Positions 9,479 through 18,060 of a stretch of DNA of 64,000 nucleotides are shown piece after piece. The translations under genes and the position numbers were made by a program. Under the pieces are notes generated by a model that saw nothing but the letters and a program-made list of their open reading frames with translations, made no database searches and had not been told where the DNA came from. The stretch lies in assembly GCA_016714535.1 (NCBI GenBank), contig JADKDR010000013.1:100141-164140 (forward strand), in the 5' to 3' direction. Positions within the stretch are counted from its first letter, which is position 1, and every line of letters starts with the position of its first letter. Source of the DNA: Bacteroidota bacterium. GTDB taxonomy: Bacteria > Bacteroidota > Bacteroidia > AKYH767-A > OLB10.

Positions 9479-9844
9479 TTACAAGGTAAGTTCAATCATT
9501 GGATCCCAAAATATTTTTTTGAAGTCGATAACCTGATCATTTTTTACTTTTATACCTTCTTTTTCAAGCCTTCGTTGCATTGCAGCAGGATCTCCAAAGT
9601 GATGTTTGCCTGTAAGTAGGCCAACGCGGTTAACAACCCGGTGCGCAGGTAATTTGTCTTTGTGCGAATGACAGGCATTCATTGCCCAGCCAACAATTCG
9701 CGATGAACCCTTGGTTCCCAGCGCTTTAGCTATTGCCCCATAGGATGTTACCCTTCCTTTCGGAATTAATTTAACCACTTGATATACAGCCTCGAAAAAT
9801 TTAATCGTATCAGCAGTATATTGAGTAGGATTAGGTTCTGCCAT
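9479..9844 (-). CDS. Alkyltransferase-like protein (MGMT fold, no acceptor Cys)
   Basis: ATL proteins bind O6-alkylguanine, flip it out and mark the lesion for nucleotide excision repair instead of removing the alkyl group. The 121-aa protein has the MGMT DNA-binding domain: YQVVKLIPKGRVTSYGAIAKALG (recognition helix), SSRIVGWAMNACHS with the Arg finger, then LPAHRVVNRVGLLTGKHHF. In true methyltransferases this active site reads PCHRV; here Cys is replaced by Ala, so it cannot accept an alkyl group. There is no N-terminal MGMT domain. Monocistronic, leftward. Confidence 0.85.
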   Translation of the reverse strand: MAEPNPTQYTADTIKFFEAVYQVVKLIPKGRVTSYGAIAKALGTKGSSRIVGWAMNACHSHKDKLPAHRVVNRVGLLTGKHHFGDPAAMQRRLEKEGIKVKNDQVIDFKKIFWDPMIELTL

Positions 9845-10062
9845 GGGATATTTTGAATTTAAATGAGCTTTTAAGTTGGGTAAAACGATTATTTTATTGG
9901 ATAAACGATTTAGCTTTGTCCTATTAAATCGATATATTATTTACGGTCTTAATGCTCCTGTTTACCTTAGTTTCAACCCATTTTGCCACCCTGATAAATG
10001 TTAATAACTTGTTCATATCACCAATAAATGATTCAATAAATTGGGCGAACGTAAATATATAG

Positions 10063-10094
10063 TTGGCAAATCAAAATCAATGAACATATATTTG
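10063..10094 (+). promoter_or_regulatory. Consensus Bacteroidota promoter
   Basis: TTG (10063-10065), 21-nt spacer, TATATTTG (10087-10094): both boxes and the spacing match the sigma-ABfr consensus, making it one of the best promoters in the window. The start would be near 10100, just before a structured leader. Confidence 0.65.
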
Positions 10095-10108
10095 CATCGT
10101 TGTTTTTA

Positions 10109-10183
10109 ACAAGTCGAATTGAATCTACCTCTATATTCTCTCTCAATTCGAAAGTTCTAGAAAGAATGCTCTACCAGACTTGT
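10109..10183 (+). ncRNA. Candidate structured leader RNA (three-way junction)
   Basis: ACAAGTC (10109-10115) pairs with GACTTGT (10177-10183), enclosing a second helix GAATTGA (10116-10122) with TCAATTC (10143-10149) and a short TTCTAGAA self-pairing element at about 10155-10162. The fold begins right at the predicted transcript start and ends about 65 nt before the downstream ORF. I do not recognise it as any known riboswitch or RNA class. Confidence 0.4.
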
Positions 10184-10249
10184 CGTATTATAGGCTGGAA
10201 AAGCAATCAGGCATCAAATTTAAGTTTTTAATTCACTTAGTAAATACAT

Positions 10250-10696
10250 ATGGCTAATTGTACTTTGATTTTTAATGAACAGTTGGGTGAATACAAGAAG
10301 TTCTTTGATACTAATTATCGGATGTTTTTTAAGACTTATGCAAGAATAAGCAAAAAATATAAAGTCTATAAGGACCGCCATCACTTGTGCATAAGCAACA
10401 CGCCAGGTTGTAATGCAACGAAGGATGGACTATTTGTACCTATTGATCGTGTTACCAGGTGCCTGGCTCACTTACCGTACTATACCAAAATAGTTAAGCG
10501 GTATTTGCAGGTTTTGATTGGGGAGTCAAAATTTTCAGGCATTTCTATTTGTAAAGGTAACCTTGATGGCGCGTCCCTTTTCTTTTCTACCGGCACTCTC
10601 AATTCAGAATTTTCATTTTCTTACTACTCATATTATCTGAGTAATATTTTCAAAAACAAGCCCGTATATTCCTATACGGGTTATTCTTTTTATTAG
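10250..10696 (+). CDS. Unrecognised 148-aa ORF
   Basis: I recognise no family. The ORF opens MANCTLIFNEQLGEYKKFF and is rich in Tyr, Phe and Lys, with scattered Cys (LCISNTPGCN, VTRCLAHL, ISICKGN) but no metal-site spacing. Its last codons (PVYSYTGYSFY) are encoded by a perfect terminator hairpin, which is odd for a gene and suggests that either the true stop is earlier in another frame or the transcript is largely non-coding. Support for expression is the consensus promoter 155 bp upstream. It could be a real orphan protein, a frameshifted gene or an RNA gene with a chance ORF. Confidence 0.35.
   Translation: MANCTLIFNEQLGEYKKFFDTNYRMFFKTYARISKKYKVYKDRHHLCISNTPGCNATKDGLFVPIDRVTRCLAHLPYYTKIVKRYLQVLIGESKFSGISICKGNLDGASLFFSTGTLNSEFSFSYYSYYLSNIFKNKPVYSYTGYSFY
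10661..10692 (+). terminator. Intrinsic terminator
   Basis: CCCGTATA (10661-10668), loop TTCC, TATACGGG (10673-10680), then TTATTCTTTTT: an 8-bp perfect stem with a U-rich tail ending the transcript that starts near 10100. Confidence 0.75.
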
Positions 10697-10801
10697 ATAC
10701 ATTTTCCAGTAATTATCATTACGGATGCAAGGTCTATTCTTCAAAGCGAAATCACTTTTCACCAATTTTATAAATTCTTTTCATTTAAAAAATTTTTGTA
10801 C

Positions 10802-10837
10802 GCCCCGGGGTTATAGCCGGGGCTTTTCTTTTTTTAC
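10802..10837 (+). terminator. Second intrinsic terminator
   Basis: GCCCCGG (10802-10808) and CCGGGGC (10817-10823) enclose an 8-nt loop, followed by TTTTCTTTTTTT. It lies about 110 bp after the first terminator with no gene between, so it acts either as a back-up or for an unseen short RNA. Confidence 0.7.
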
Positions 10838-10946
10838 TTCAAAAAGGGATAGCATTTTTTGCACTTTAACTTAGCAAAATTTGTGATCAACTAAACAGTA
10901 AGCAGTTAGAAGAAAGTCCTGATCAGGCAATTACAGTATGTTTGTA

Positions 10947-12005
10947 TTAGCAATGTGCTTTTTCAAATTCGTGCATCATCTCTATCAAATACTCAACATG
11001 ACCTACTGGAAGCGCATTATACAAAGAAGCCCTGAAGCCACCTGCCGCTTTATGACCTTTTATACCGGTAATGTTTTTTTCTATGGAAAAGGAAATAAAT
11101 TTATTTTCCAATACAGCATCGTTTATAGTAAAGGTTACATTCATCAATGAGCGGTCAGCAATGTTGGCAATAGGGGTAAATATCTTACAACTATCTAAAT
11201 AATTATAGAGAAGAGAAGCTTTTAGGATGTTGCTTTTTTCTATTTCAGCTACACCACCATTTTGTTGCAGCCAACGCAGGGTAAGTAAACAAACGTAAAT
11301 TGCAAAAACCGAAGGAGTATTAAAAAGGGATGCATTGTCAGTGTGCGTTTTGTAGCGCAGCATGGTAGGTGTATTGGGCTTATAGTAATCAAGCATATCA
11401 TCTCTGATAATTACAAGTGTTACTCCGGCAGTGCCTATATTTTTTTGTGCTCCTGCATAGATTAAAGCAAACTTGCTTACATCAACGCTGCGAGAGAGTA
11501 TATCGCTGCTCATATCACACACCAATGGAATTGATACTTCCGGAAATTTATTAAATTCAGTACCATAGATGGTGTTATTGCTGGTTATGTGCAGGTAATC
11601 GGCATTTTCAGTAATATTAATTGGTGGTATATAATTAAAATTCTTATCGGCAGAAGAAGCAATTATTTTTGCTTCGCCAATCATGGCAGCCTCTGCTATT
11701 GCCTTCTTTGCCCAAACACCAGTTTCAGCAAAAAGCGCCTTGTGGCGCAACAGGTTTTGTGGTACCATGGTAAATTGCAAGCTTGCTCCACCATGTAAAA
11801 AGAGTATATGGTAGTTGTCAGGTACCTGCATTAATTGACGCACTAATTGTTTTGCTTCTTCAATAATAGCAATGAAGGATTCGCTGCGATGTGAGATTTC
11901 TAAAATAGATAATCCGCTGTTATCAAGATTAAGCACTGCCTGCGCGGCTTGTTGCAGCACGGATGGTGGCAGTATACTTGGGCCTGCATTAAAATTATAT
12001 ACCAT
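10947..12005 (-). CDS. serC: Phosphoserine aminotransferase
   Basis: Converts 3-phosphohydroxypyruvate and glutamate to phosphoserine and 2-oxoglutarate in serine synthesis, and serves vitamin B6 synthesis in some bacteria; PLP-dependent and cytoplasmic. The 352-aa protein starts NFNAGPSILPPSVL, the family signature. It then shows ISHRSESF, LHGGASLQFTMVPQNLL, CDMSSDILSR and the PLP-lysine site YAGAQKNIG (Lys at about 188), ending GGFRASLYNALP, which forms the phosphate-binding Arg site. The length is normal. The gene downstream on this strand is not close, so it is probably transcribed alone or with the secreted protein gene behind it. Confidence 0.95.
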   Translation of the reverse strand: MVYNFNAGPSILPPSVLQQAAQAVLNLDNSGLSILEISHRSESFIAIIEEAKQLVRQLMQVPDNYHILFLHGGASLQFTMVPQNLLRHKALFAETGVWAKKAIAEAAMIGEAKIIASSADKNFNYIPPINITENADYLHITSNNTIYGTEFNKFPEVSIPLVCDMSSDILSRSVDVSKFALIYAGAQKNIGTAGVTLVIIRDDMLDYYKPNTPTMLRYKTHTDNASLFNTPSVFAIYVCLLTLRWLQQNGGVAEIEKSNILKASLLYNYLDSCKIFTPIANIADRSLMNVTFTINDAVLENKFISFSIEKNITGIKGHKAAGGFRASLYNALPVGHVEYLIEMMHEFEKAHC

Positions 12006-12075
12006 ACTGATGTGGGTTAGTTCTACTTCTTGGTAGCAGCATCCTTATCTGTTCAATTAAACAATATCTAAGTTT

Positions 12076-13041
12076 TTATTTTTTTTCTTCGCTAGCTGGA
12101 GTTTGCTCGGTATCATCAACAGGAACATACAACTTCTTGGTTCTTTTTTCTCCACCTGACGAAGTATTATCCGTAGGTGCGGGAAGATTTCTTGCGTCAA
12201 CATCTTTTTCATACATCCACTTTTCGTCTTCCCAATGCAGTGCATCGTAGGTCATGTCAGGTCCTATCATTTCGCCTGGGGCATCCAACCTGCCATCAGG
12301 TGCCGAAAGATGATCGAAAATTATCAATTTCTTTTTTTCGTTATAATTTAATTTCATACTCACCGATGATGAATAGGTAAAGATCATACGGTTTTGAATC
12401 TTCTTTATATTTTGAAACACTGGTGTACCAAAGGTTGGTTCACCTTTGGTAAATTTCACTATTTCAAGTACCTTTTTTGTTGTTTTTGCATCATATCCTT
12501 TCCAACCAATCAGGGTATAAAGATTGTTTCCGTTTTTTCGTGTTTTAATAATGCGGTAATAAAGTGCTCCATACCAATTGTGCTTCTTACAGGTTTTTTT
12601 AAGCATCAATTCGTCTTCGTAAGTTGAATCTCGTAATGAACTAACTTTAAAAATTTTATCACCATCGTCCTTGTATTGCATGGCACACTCGTATTGGTAT
12701 TTGGTATTTCCTTCGGTTGCAACAAACCATGAGTATATGCGCAGCTTTTTATCCGGGCTTAGGATAATAGATATGTTTAAAAGTGAATCGAAGGGATCTT
12801 CAAAAGTGTTTTCAATTCGTAACAAACCTGGCAGCGTATCGCGAAGTATGCTATTGCTCCATAGTTTAATACTGTCATTTTTGCTTTTTACTATGCTATC
12901 CGAAAGGCACTTAATATAAAATACTGAGTTTTTGAATGCATTACTATATCTATAGTGCTGAGAGTTTGGACTTTGAGCTTTTACACTTACAGCTTGCACG
13001 AATAGCACAACTACTATTAAAACGGTTTTGGATATTTTCAC
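12076..13041 (-). CDS. Conserved secreted protein of unknown function
   Basis: The 321-aa product has a signal peptide (KTVLIVVVLFVQAVSVKAQ) and then FKNSVFYIKCLSDSIVKSKNDSIKLWSN, a central strand-rich domain (LRIYSWFVATEGNTKYQYECAMQYK; LYYRIIKTRKNGNNLYTLIGWKGYD), ending IIFDHLSAPDG, MTYDALHWEDEKWMY and a charged, Pro/Thr-rich tail. There is no sorting domain and no catalytic motif I know. This layout (YTLIGWKGYDAKTTKKVLEI, then FDHLSAP) looks like a conserved Bacteroidota protein family without a described role. It precedes serC on the same strand by about 70 bp. Confidence 0.65.
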   Translation of the reverse strand: MKISKTVLIVVVLFVQAVSVKAQSPNSQHYRYSNAFKNSVFYIKCLSDSIVKSKNDSIKLWSNSILRDTLPGLLRIENTFEDPFDSLLNISIILSPDKKLRIYSWFVATEGNTKYQYECAMQYKDDGDKIFKVSSLRDSTYEDELMLKKTCKKHNWYGALYYRIIKTRKNGNNLYTLIGWKGYDAKTTKKVLEIVKFTKGEPTFGTPVFQNIKKIQNRMIFTYSSSVSMKLNYNEKKKLIIFDHLSAPDGRLDAPGEMIGPDMTYDALHWEDEKWMYEKDVDARNLPAPTDNTSSGGEKRTKKLYVPVDDTEQTPASEEKK

Positions 13042-13151
13042 TTTCCTTAATGTTTTTTAAGAACGGTTATAACGGTATTTTATAAAAAGTCTGAAAAAAA
13101 TCTAGACTTCATTTTTTAGCTAAGTAAGCGTGTTACGATTTGTTTACTGCA

Positions 13152-13499
13152 TTACCCGTGCATACGTTGTTTTTTGCCTAGCAAGGTTTCCTGACTTTCG
13201 CGATAGTCTTCGTCATCTACACAACAATCTACCGGACAAACCGAGGCACATTGTGGCTCATCATGAAACCCAACACATTCCGTACATTTATCAGTAACAA
13301 TGTAATAATGATCCATAAACTTGGGAGGTTGCGCTGCTGTGCCATCAATTTCGCTGCCATCTAAGGCGGCAAACATACCCCTTACATTGGTGCCATCACT
13401 AAATCTCCATTCTGCACCACCTTCATAAATAGCATTATTGGGGCACTCCGGCTCGCAGGCACCACAATTTATACACTCATCTGTTATTTTAATAGCCAT
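13152..13499 (-). CDS. 2[4Fe-4S] ferredoxin
   Basis: Small electron carrier with two [4Fe-4S] clusters. The first motif is CINCGACEPECP at residues 10-21; the second is CTECVGFHDEPQCASVCPVDCC, with the extended loop (GFHDEPQC) typical of the Alvin-type ferredoxins of Bacteroidota. An insert of about 45 residues with FSDGTNVRGMF separates the clusters. The 115-aa length is normal for this subgroup. It has its own consensus promoter and is transcribed divergently from an acyl-CoA reductase, to which it may supply electrons; that link is inference from position. Confidence 0.9.
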   Translation of the reverse strand: MAIKITDECINCGACEPECPNNAIYEGGAEWRFSDGTNVRGMFAALDGSEIDGTAAQPPKFMDHYYIVTDKCTECVGFHDEPQCASVCPVDCCVDDEDYRESQETLLGKKQRMHG

Positions 13500-13526
13500 A
13501 ATCTATTTTTTAAATATTGCTGGACG

Positions 13527-13556
13527 CAAACGTAATTATTATTCTAAAATATACAA
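13527..13556 (-). promoter_or_regulatory. Promoter of the ferredoxin gene
   Basis: On the minus strand TACGTTTG (13534-13527) and a TTG (13556-13554) are 19 nt apart, a full Bacteroidota promoter 28 bp before the ferredoxin ATG. Confidence 0.6.
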
Positions 13557-13586
13557 CATTTGTACTTTGGTATTTGATTAACGATT

Positions 13587-14645
13587 ATGAGTAAGAAAAG
13601 TTTAGATAATGTGTTTAATAAGAAATTGATTGCTGCGTGCATTTTGTTCTTCGAAAAGATTAATGAAACCATTGATGCCTTAAAGGCTAGAAATATTGAA
13701 AACGCAGATAGTCAACTTCTAACAGGCGTTGTAAAGGCTGGCAATGTTAATGCCTGGTTTACAAAAGACCAGATACAACATGCAACTGTGGGATATAAGC
13801 ACATGCTAAGTGACCACTCAGTTGAGCCTTGGCTGCAACGGTATTCACAACCTATAGCGCAACGTGTGGCAATAATTATGGCAGGCAATATACCCTTTGT
13901 AGGCTTTCATGATTTGCTATGTGTGTTACTTGCAGGTCACTATGCGATTGTAAAGCTCTCTAAGGATGACACCGAATTAATGGCCGCATTAATCAATCAT
14001 TTGGGGCAAAATGGATTTGCAGACAGAATCACCATAGTTGACCGACTAACCGAATATGATATGGTTATAGCTACGGGCTCCAATAATACAGCTCGTTACT
14101 TTGAACACTATTTTGGTAATAAACCTCATATAATTCGCAAGAATAGAAATGCAGTTGCCATATTAGATGGTAAGGAGGGGCCAGAGCTATTGCATCAGTT
14201 AGGTAAAGATATTTTTATGTATTATGGTCTTGGTTGTCGAAATGTTTCAAAATTATTTGTGCCTGCTGGCTATGATTTCAGCCCATTTTTCGAAGTAATG
14301 GCAACTTACGATGAAGTACTAACCAGTAACAAATACATGAATAACTATGATTATCATCACGCTGTATTTCTTCTTAACAGCGAACTGTTTCTAACCAATA
14401 ATTTTTTAATAATAAGAGAGTCAGTTCACACTGCATCGCCAGTTTCTGTTCTACATTTTGAATATTACTCAAACTTAAATGAGCTCAGCACTCACCTTAA
14501 CAACCTGCGTGATCAAATACAGTGTGTTGTTAGTAATAATCTTATAGCTGGGTGTGTAATGCCCGGCCAGGCTCAATTGCCTGCCATTGATGATTATGCT
14601 GATGGGGTAGATACGATGGCATTTGTTTGCGGAGAAGTTCATTGA
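13587..14645 (+). CDS. Acyl-CoA reductase (LuxC family)
   Basis: LuxC-type enzymes reduce acyl-CoA or acyl-enzyme thioesters to aldehydes with NADPH. The 352-aa protein shows VAIIMAGNIPFVGFHDLLCVLLAGHYAIVKLSKDD (cofactor-binding region), TGSNNTARYFEHYF, then GKDIFMYYGLGCRNVSKLFVPAGYD with the catalytic Cys in GLGCRNVSK, and a C-terminus ending GVDTMAFVCGEVH. Bacteroidota lacking luminescence commonly carry this gene next to a ferredoxin, as here, so a role in lipid or fatty-aldehyde metabolism is likelier than light production. Confidence 0.88.
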   Translation: MSKKSLDNVFNKKLIAACILFFEKINETIDALKARNIENADSQLLTGVVKAGNVNAWFTKDQIQHATVGYKHMLSDHSVEPWLQRYSQPIAQRVAIIMAGNIPFVGFHDLLCVLLAGHYAIVKLSKDDTELMAALINHLGQNGFADRITIVDRLTEYDMVIATGSNNTARYFEHYFGNKPHIIRKNRNAVAILDGKEGPELLHQLGKDIFMYYGLGCRNVSKLFVPAGYDFSPFFEVMATYDEVLTSNKYMNNYDYHHAVFLLNSELFLTNNFLIIRESVHTASPVSVLHFEYYSNLNELSTHLNNLRDQIQCVVSNNLIAGCVMPGQAQLPAIDDYADGVDTMAFVCGEVH

Positions 14646-14713
14646 TATAAATTATAAATGCAGCTAAAAAGACTTTAAATTTTCTCAATAGATAAAAGGA
14701 GAATAAAATTAAT

Positions 14714-15398
14714 ATGAAACCGAACAATTCGATAGTAGAGGCTATAAACGTAGTGAACCTTGAGTTGGAGCCATACAAGGCCACTTTAGTTGCAGTGTCA
14801 AAACTACAATCAAACGATAGCATAACCGCAGCCTACCAGGGTGGGCAGCGCATATTTGGAGAAAATTACGTGCAGGAACTTTTAGATAAAAGGTTACAAT
14901 TAAATAACGATATCCATTGGCACTTTATAGGCCACTTGCAACGAAACAAAATAAAGTACTTAGCACCTTTTGTAAAACTTATACATGGAGTAGATAGTAT
15001 AAAACTGCTGCGAGCTATTGACAACGAGGCTCAAAAAATTAATCAACCTATCTCGGTTTTATTACAGGTTTTTATTGCAACCGAAGAAACAAAATTTGGC
15101 GTGAGTGCAGAAGAGTTGGATGAAATATTGCTAAGCATTATTGTTTCACCATTAAGTTATGTGCAAATAAAAGGCATGATGGCAATGGCTTCCAATACGG
15201 ATAATATAGTAAATAGAGCGCGAATTTAAATTTATGTATTCCTGTTATACAGATTATAAGGAAAAGTTTGCGCAAGCAAATCATATTTTTGATACCTTAA
15301 GCATGGGAATGACATCAGACTACAAGATTGCTCTAGCGCAGGGGAGTAATATGGTTCGAATAGGAAGTAAGATATTTGGAAGCAGGAGCACACAATAG
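14714..15398 (+). CDS. YggS family PLP homeostasis protein, frameshifted
   Basis: Non-catalytic PLP carrier that buffers pyridoxal phosphate and amino-acid pools. The first 171 codons show LVAVSKLQS (PLP lysine at residue 30), GGQRIFGENYVQELLDK, WHFIGHLQRNKIKYL, IHGVDSIKLL, KFGVSAEEL and IKGMMAMAS. The frame then breaks near 15215-15224 (NRARI then stop), but the other frame continues EFKFMYSCYTDYKEKF, then FDTLSMGMTSDYKIALAQGSNMVRIGSKIFG to a TAG at 15396, the exact family C-terminus. One missing base explains it. AAGGAG 16 bp upstream is a rare visible Shine-Dalgarno in this window. Confidence 0.88.
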
Positions 15399-15427
15399 AA
15401 AAAACCGTTCGGTAAAATTAGTACATC

Positions 15428-16093
15428 ATGTTGCGTAAAGAACGTTACGAAAAAATACTTGCCTGGTTTGAAACACATCATCCCAAAGCAGAAACCGAAT
15501 TATTTTATGCAAGCCCGTTCGAATTACTGGTGGCTGTAATTTTAAGTGCGCAATGCACCGATAAGCGTGTAAATATGGTTACCCCGCATTTGTTTGCTAA
15601 GTATCCCGATGCAAACTCACTTGCTTCTGCTTCTGTCGAAGATATTTTTTCGCTAATTAAATCAATTAGCTATCCTAACAATAAAGCAAAGCACCTGCAA
15701 GCGATGGCACAAAAACTAATAAGCAATTTTAACTCGGAGGTGCCTGATACAGTTGAAAACCTGATCACCTTGCCCGGGGTTGGACGTAAAACGGCCAACG
15801 TGATTGCCTCTGTTGTATTTAATAAACCTGCTATGGCAGTAGATACGCATGTGTTTAGGGTAAGTGCAAGGTTGGGGCTCACCATCAATGCCCGCACGCC
15901 ATTGGCTGCCGAAAAGCAATTGGTAAAATACATTCCCGAACATAAAATACATATCGCACATCATTGGTTGATATTGCATGGTCGTTACATTTGTTTGGCT
16001 CGCAAACCGAAATGTGAAAAATGCGAAATACAATTTTATTGCAAATACTTTGAGGCAAGGCTAAGGAAAGCAACAAGTAAATTACCGAAGTAG
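15428..16093 (+). CDS. nth: Endonuclease III
   Basis: Bifunctional DNA glycosylase/AP lyase removing oxidised pyrimidines. The 221-aa protein has the helix-hairpin-helix LPGVGRKTANVIA with catalytic Lys121, the GPD-loop Asp in AMAVDTHVFRVSARLGL (Asp139) and the [4Fe-4S] loop CLARKPKCEKCEIQFYC with C-x6-C-x2-C-x5-C spacing. Length and residues are as in the E. coli enzyme. It follows yggS by 29 bp and is probably in the same transcript. Confidence 0.95.
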   Translation: MLRKERYEKILAWFETHHPKAETELFYASPFELLVAVILSAQCTDKRVNMVTPHLFAKYPDANSLASASVEDIFSLIKSISYPNNKAKHLQAMAQKLISNFNSEVPDTVENLITLPGVGRKTANVIASVVFNKPAMAVDTHVFRVSARLGLTINARTPLAAEKQLVKYIPEHKIHIAHHWLILHGRYICLARKPKCEKCEIQFYCKYFEARLRKATSKLPK

Positions 16094-16130
16094 GGCATTA
16101 CAAGAGCTACCATCTACTTTATAAAAAAAA

Positions 16131-17357
16131 TTATTCGTAACGAAGGGCTTCGATGGGGTCAAGTTTCGAAGCCTTAATAGCTGGGTACAAACCGCTAATG
16201 AGCCCGGTAAAAAAGCAAATGATTACTCCGGCCAATATCCAGTTCCAAGGAATGATAAAACCTGTATCGAGCATAGATGCCAAACCATTGCCCATGGCTA
16301 TGCCTAATATAATTCCCATTAGTCCGCCAAGTAGCGAAATCATTATTGCCTCAAGTAAAAACTGACGTGTAATTACCGCACGATTTGCTCCTAATGCTTT
16401 GCGAATGCCAATTTCGCGGGTACGCTCAGTTACCGAAACCAGCATAATATTCATTAAACCTATAGCTGCACCAAGCAAGGTTATTAATGCAATAAAAATT
16501 GCTGCCAACTGAATATTGCTCGTTTGTTCAATTAGCATGGTTGCTAACCCGTCACTTTTCGAAATAGCAAACGAGTCATCTTTGCCTATTTCATCTTTAC
16601 GAATGTTGCGCATTAGCGCAATTGCTTCGCCTATCGATCCATCCATTTGCTTCACATTCTGCAGCCTAACGGTTACCGTATATGAAGTTTTTGAAGTAGC
16701 ATAATTCTCTTTTAGTGTACTTATGGGGATATAACAATTCTTATCGGCACTCATGCCCATCGAGCTGCCTTTTTCTTTAAGTACTCCTATAACCCTGTAT
16801 TTGCGGCTTCCTACACTTATCTCTTTATTAATGGCACTGGCTTTTTTAAATAATTTAGTTGCTATGTCTTTTCCTAATATAACCACATTGGCACCAGTCA
16901 TCATATCAAAGGTGCTAAAGTTTCGGCCTTTTTCAATTTCAAGCGCTGAGATAGCCAGGTATTTTTCATCACCACCAAACACAAATATATTGGGGTTGGT
17001 TTTTTCGTTTTTATAAGATAAGGTGGAAATAGAACTCGCCATAGCTGAGAGGCAAATGTCGGAAGGGAATGTGTAGGTATGTTTGAACATAACAGCTTGC
17101 CGGTAAGTAATTGGGTCATTACGCTTAACCTTTCGCCTGTTGCCCATTCGTATACCCCGTTCGCGATTATCAATATTAAAAGCATTGCTACCCATGCTGC
17201 TGAGGCTGCTGCTGAGGCTATTTTTAAGCGCATCGATGCTGGTCAAAATGCCTACCAGTGCCGTAATGCCAATGGCAATAATGCCGGCCGTTAGCCATGC
17301 ACGCAACGCCTGCGATTTAATACTGTCTATGGCTAATCTAAAATCTTCGCGATTCAT
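16131..17357 (-). CDS. ABC transporter permease (MacB/FtsX type)
   Basis: Permease of a MacB-type mechanotransmission ABC transporter, which usually exports peptides, lipoproteins or toxins rather than pumping small solutes through the membrane. The 408-aa protein has one N-terminal TM (WLTAGIIAIGITALVGILTSID), a MacB_PCD periplasmic domain (about 45-265, with VVILGKDIATKLF and YRVIGVLKEKGSSMG), and three C-terminal TMs with the FtsX signature VTERTREIGIRKALGANR, ending GLYPAIKASKLDPIEALRYE. No ATPase gene is adjacent; its partner must be elsewhere. A TAGATTTG -7 box lies at 17369-17362. Confidence 0.9.
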   Translation of the reverse strand: MNREDFRLAIDSIKSQALRAWLTAGIIAIGITALVGILTSIDALKNSLSSSLSSMGSNAFNIDNRERGIRMGNRRKVKRNDPITYRQAVMFKHTYTFPSDICLSAMASSISTLSYKNEKTNPNIFVFGGDEKYLAISALEIEKGRNFSTFDMMTGANVVILGKDIATKLFKKASAINKEISVGSRKYRVIGVLKEKGSSMGMSADKNCYIPISTLKENYATSKTSYTVTVRLQNVKQMDGSIGEAIALMRNIRKDEIGKDDSFAISKSDGLATMLIEQTSNIQLAAIFIALITLLGAAIGLMNIMLVSVTERTREIGIRKALGANRAVITRQFLLEAIMISLLGGLMGIILGIAMGNGLASMLDTGFIIPWNWILAGVIICFFTGLISGLYPAIKASKLDPIEALRYE

Positions 17358-17495
17358 AATGCAAATCTATGCTGTTGTTTGACTTTCTTGTATTAAGATT
17401 GTTACAAACCTAAGTCTTTTTGTGTTAGGTAAAAAATAATACTTCTTATTGCTTGTTAAAGATTGATTAGCCACCTTTGAAAAAAATTATCTATT

Positions 17496-17952
17496 ATGCT
17501 TACCATTGTTGGAATCATTTTATTTTGAGCCATTCTACTTGTACTTGAGATTATCCTATTGCCAGGCCTCATTGTTGGAATTATTGGTTCCATTATCATG
17601 ATATTTGGACTGTCGCTCATGTACAAAAAATCATGGAGTAACAGCAGGACATATTACGCTGCTTACCACAGCCGTTTCTACAGGAGGATTTCTGTGGTGG
17701 GCTTTTACAAGCAAGACATGGAATCGGTTTAGTCTGCGCACTGTAAATCATGCCAAGGCCATTAACTACTTAGAGAACGAAGTAAAAGTTGGTGACATTG
17801 CCACCACCATATCGGCCATGAGGCCTATGGGCACTGTACTTATTAACGATAAAAAATACGAAGCACTTAGTCAGATTAGCTTTATTGATGTTGGCAAAGC
17901 GGTTATTGTAATTGAAGTATTGCCCAATAAACTTGTTGTAAAGGAAGCTTAG
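17496..17952 (+). pseudogene. NfeD-like membrane protein, broken by a stop and a frameshift
   Basis: NfeD-like proteins modulate membrane-domain partners such as stomatin/SPFH proteins. Read from ATG 17496: MLTIVGIILF, then TGA (17526-17528), then AILLVLEIILLPGLIVGIIGSIIMIFG, a clear first TM pair with the LEI..LPG motif. At an A6 run (17625-17630) the frame must shift to give YKNHGVTAGHITLL, a third TM, and the C-terminal OB-fold (VGDIATTISAMRPMGTVLINDKKYEALSQ, ending VIEVLPNKLVVKEA). Total length about 152 codons is right for the short NfeD class. The A6 shift may be a read error, but the TGA replacing an expected Trp needs a separate change, so it could be a true pseudogene. Confidence 0.7.
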
Positions 17953-18060
17953 TTCTTTTAATATAGCAGGTGTTGTGTTTTAATGTATTTTCGAAACCAC
18001 TTTCTTCACAAATTAGTTTTTGTACTATTGCAACCAGACAACATTTTTTTCTTTTTTTAA

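Noticed and set aside
13587..14645. LuxC as part of a bioluminescence operon
   Set aside because: No luxA, luxB, luxD or luxE nearby; the ferredoxin/acyl-CoA reductase arrangement is common in non-luminous Bacteroidota.
17526..17528. TGA read as Trp (recoded genetic code)
   Set aside because: Other genes in the window end in TGA (for example the glycosyltransferase at 977-979 and coaX), and all other Trp codons are TGG.
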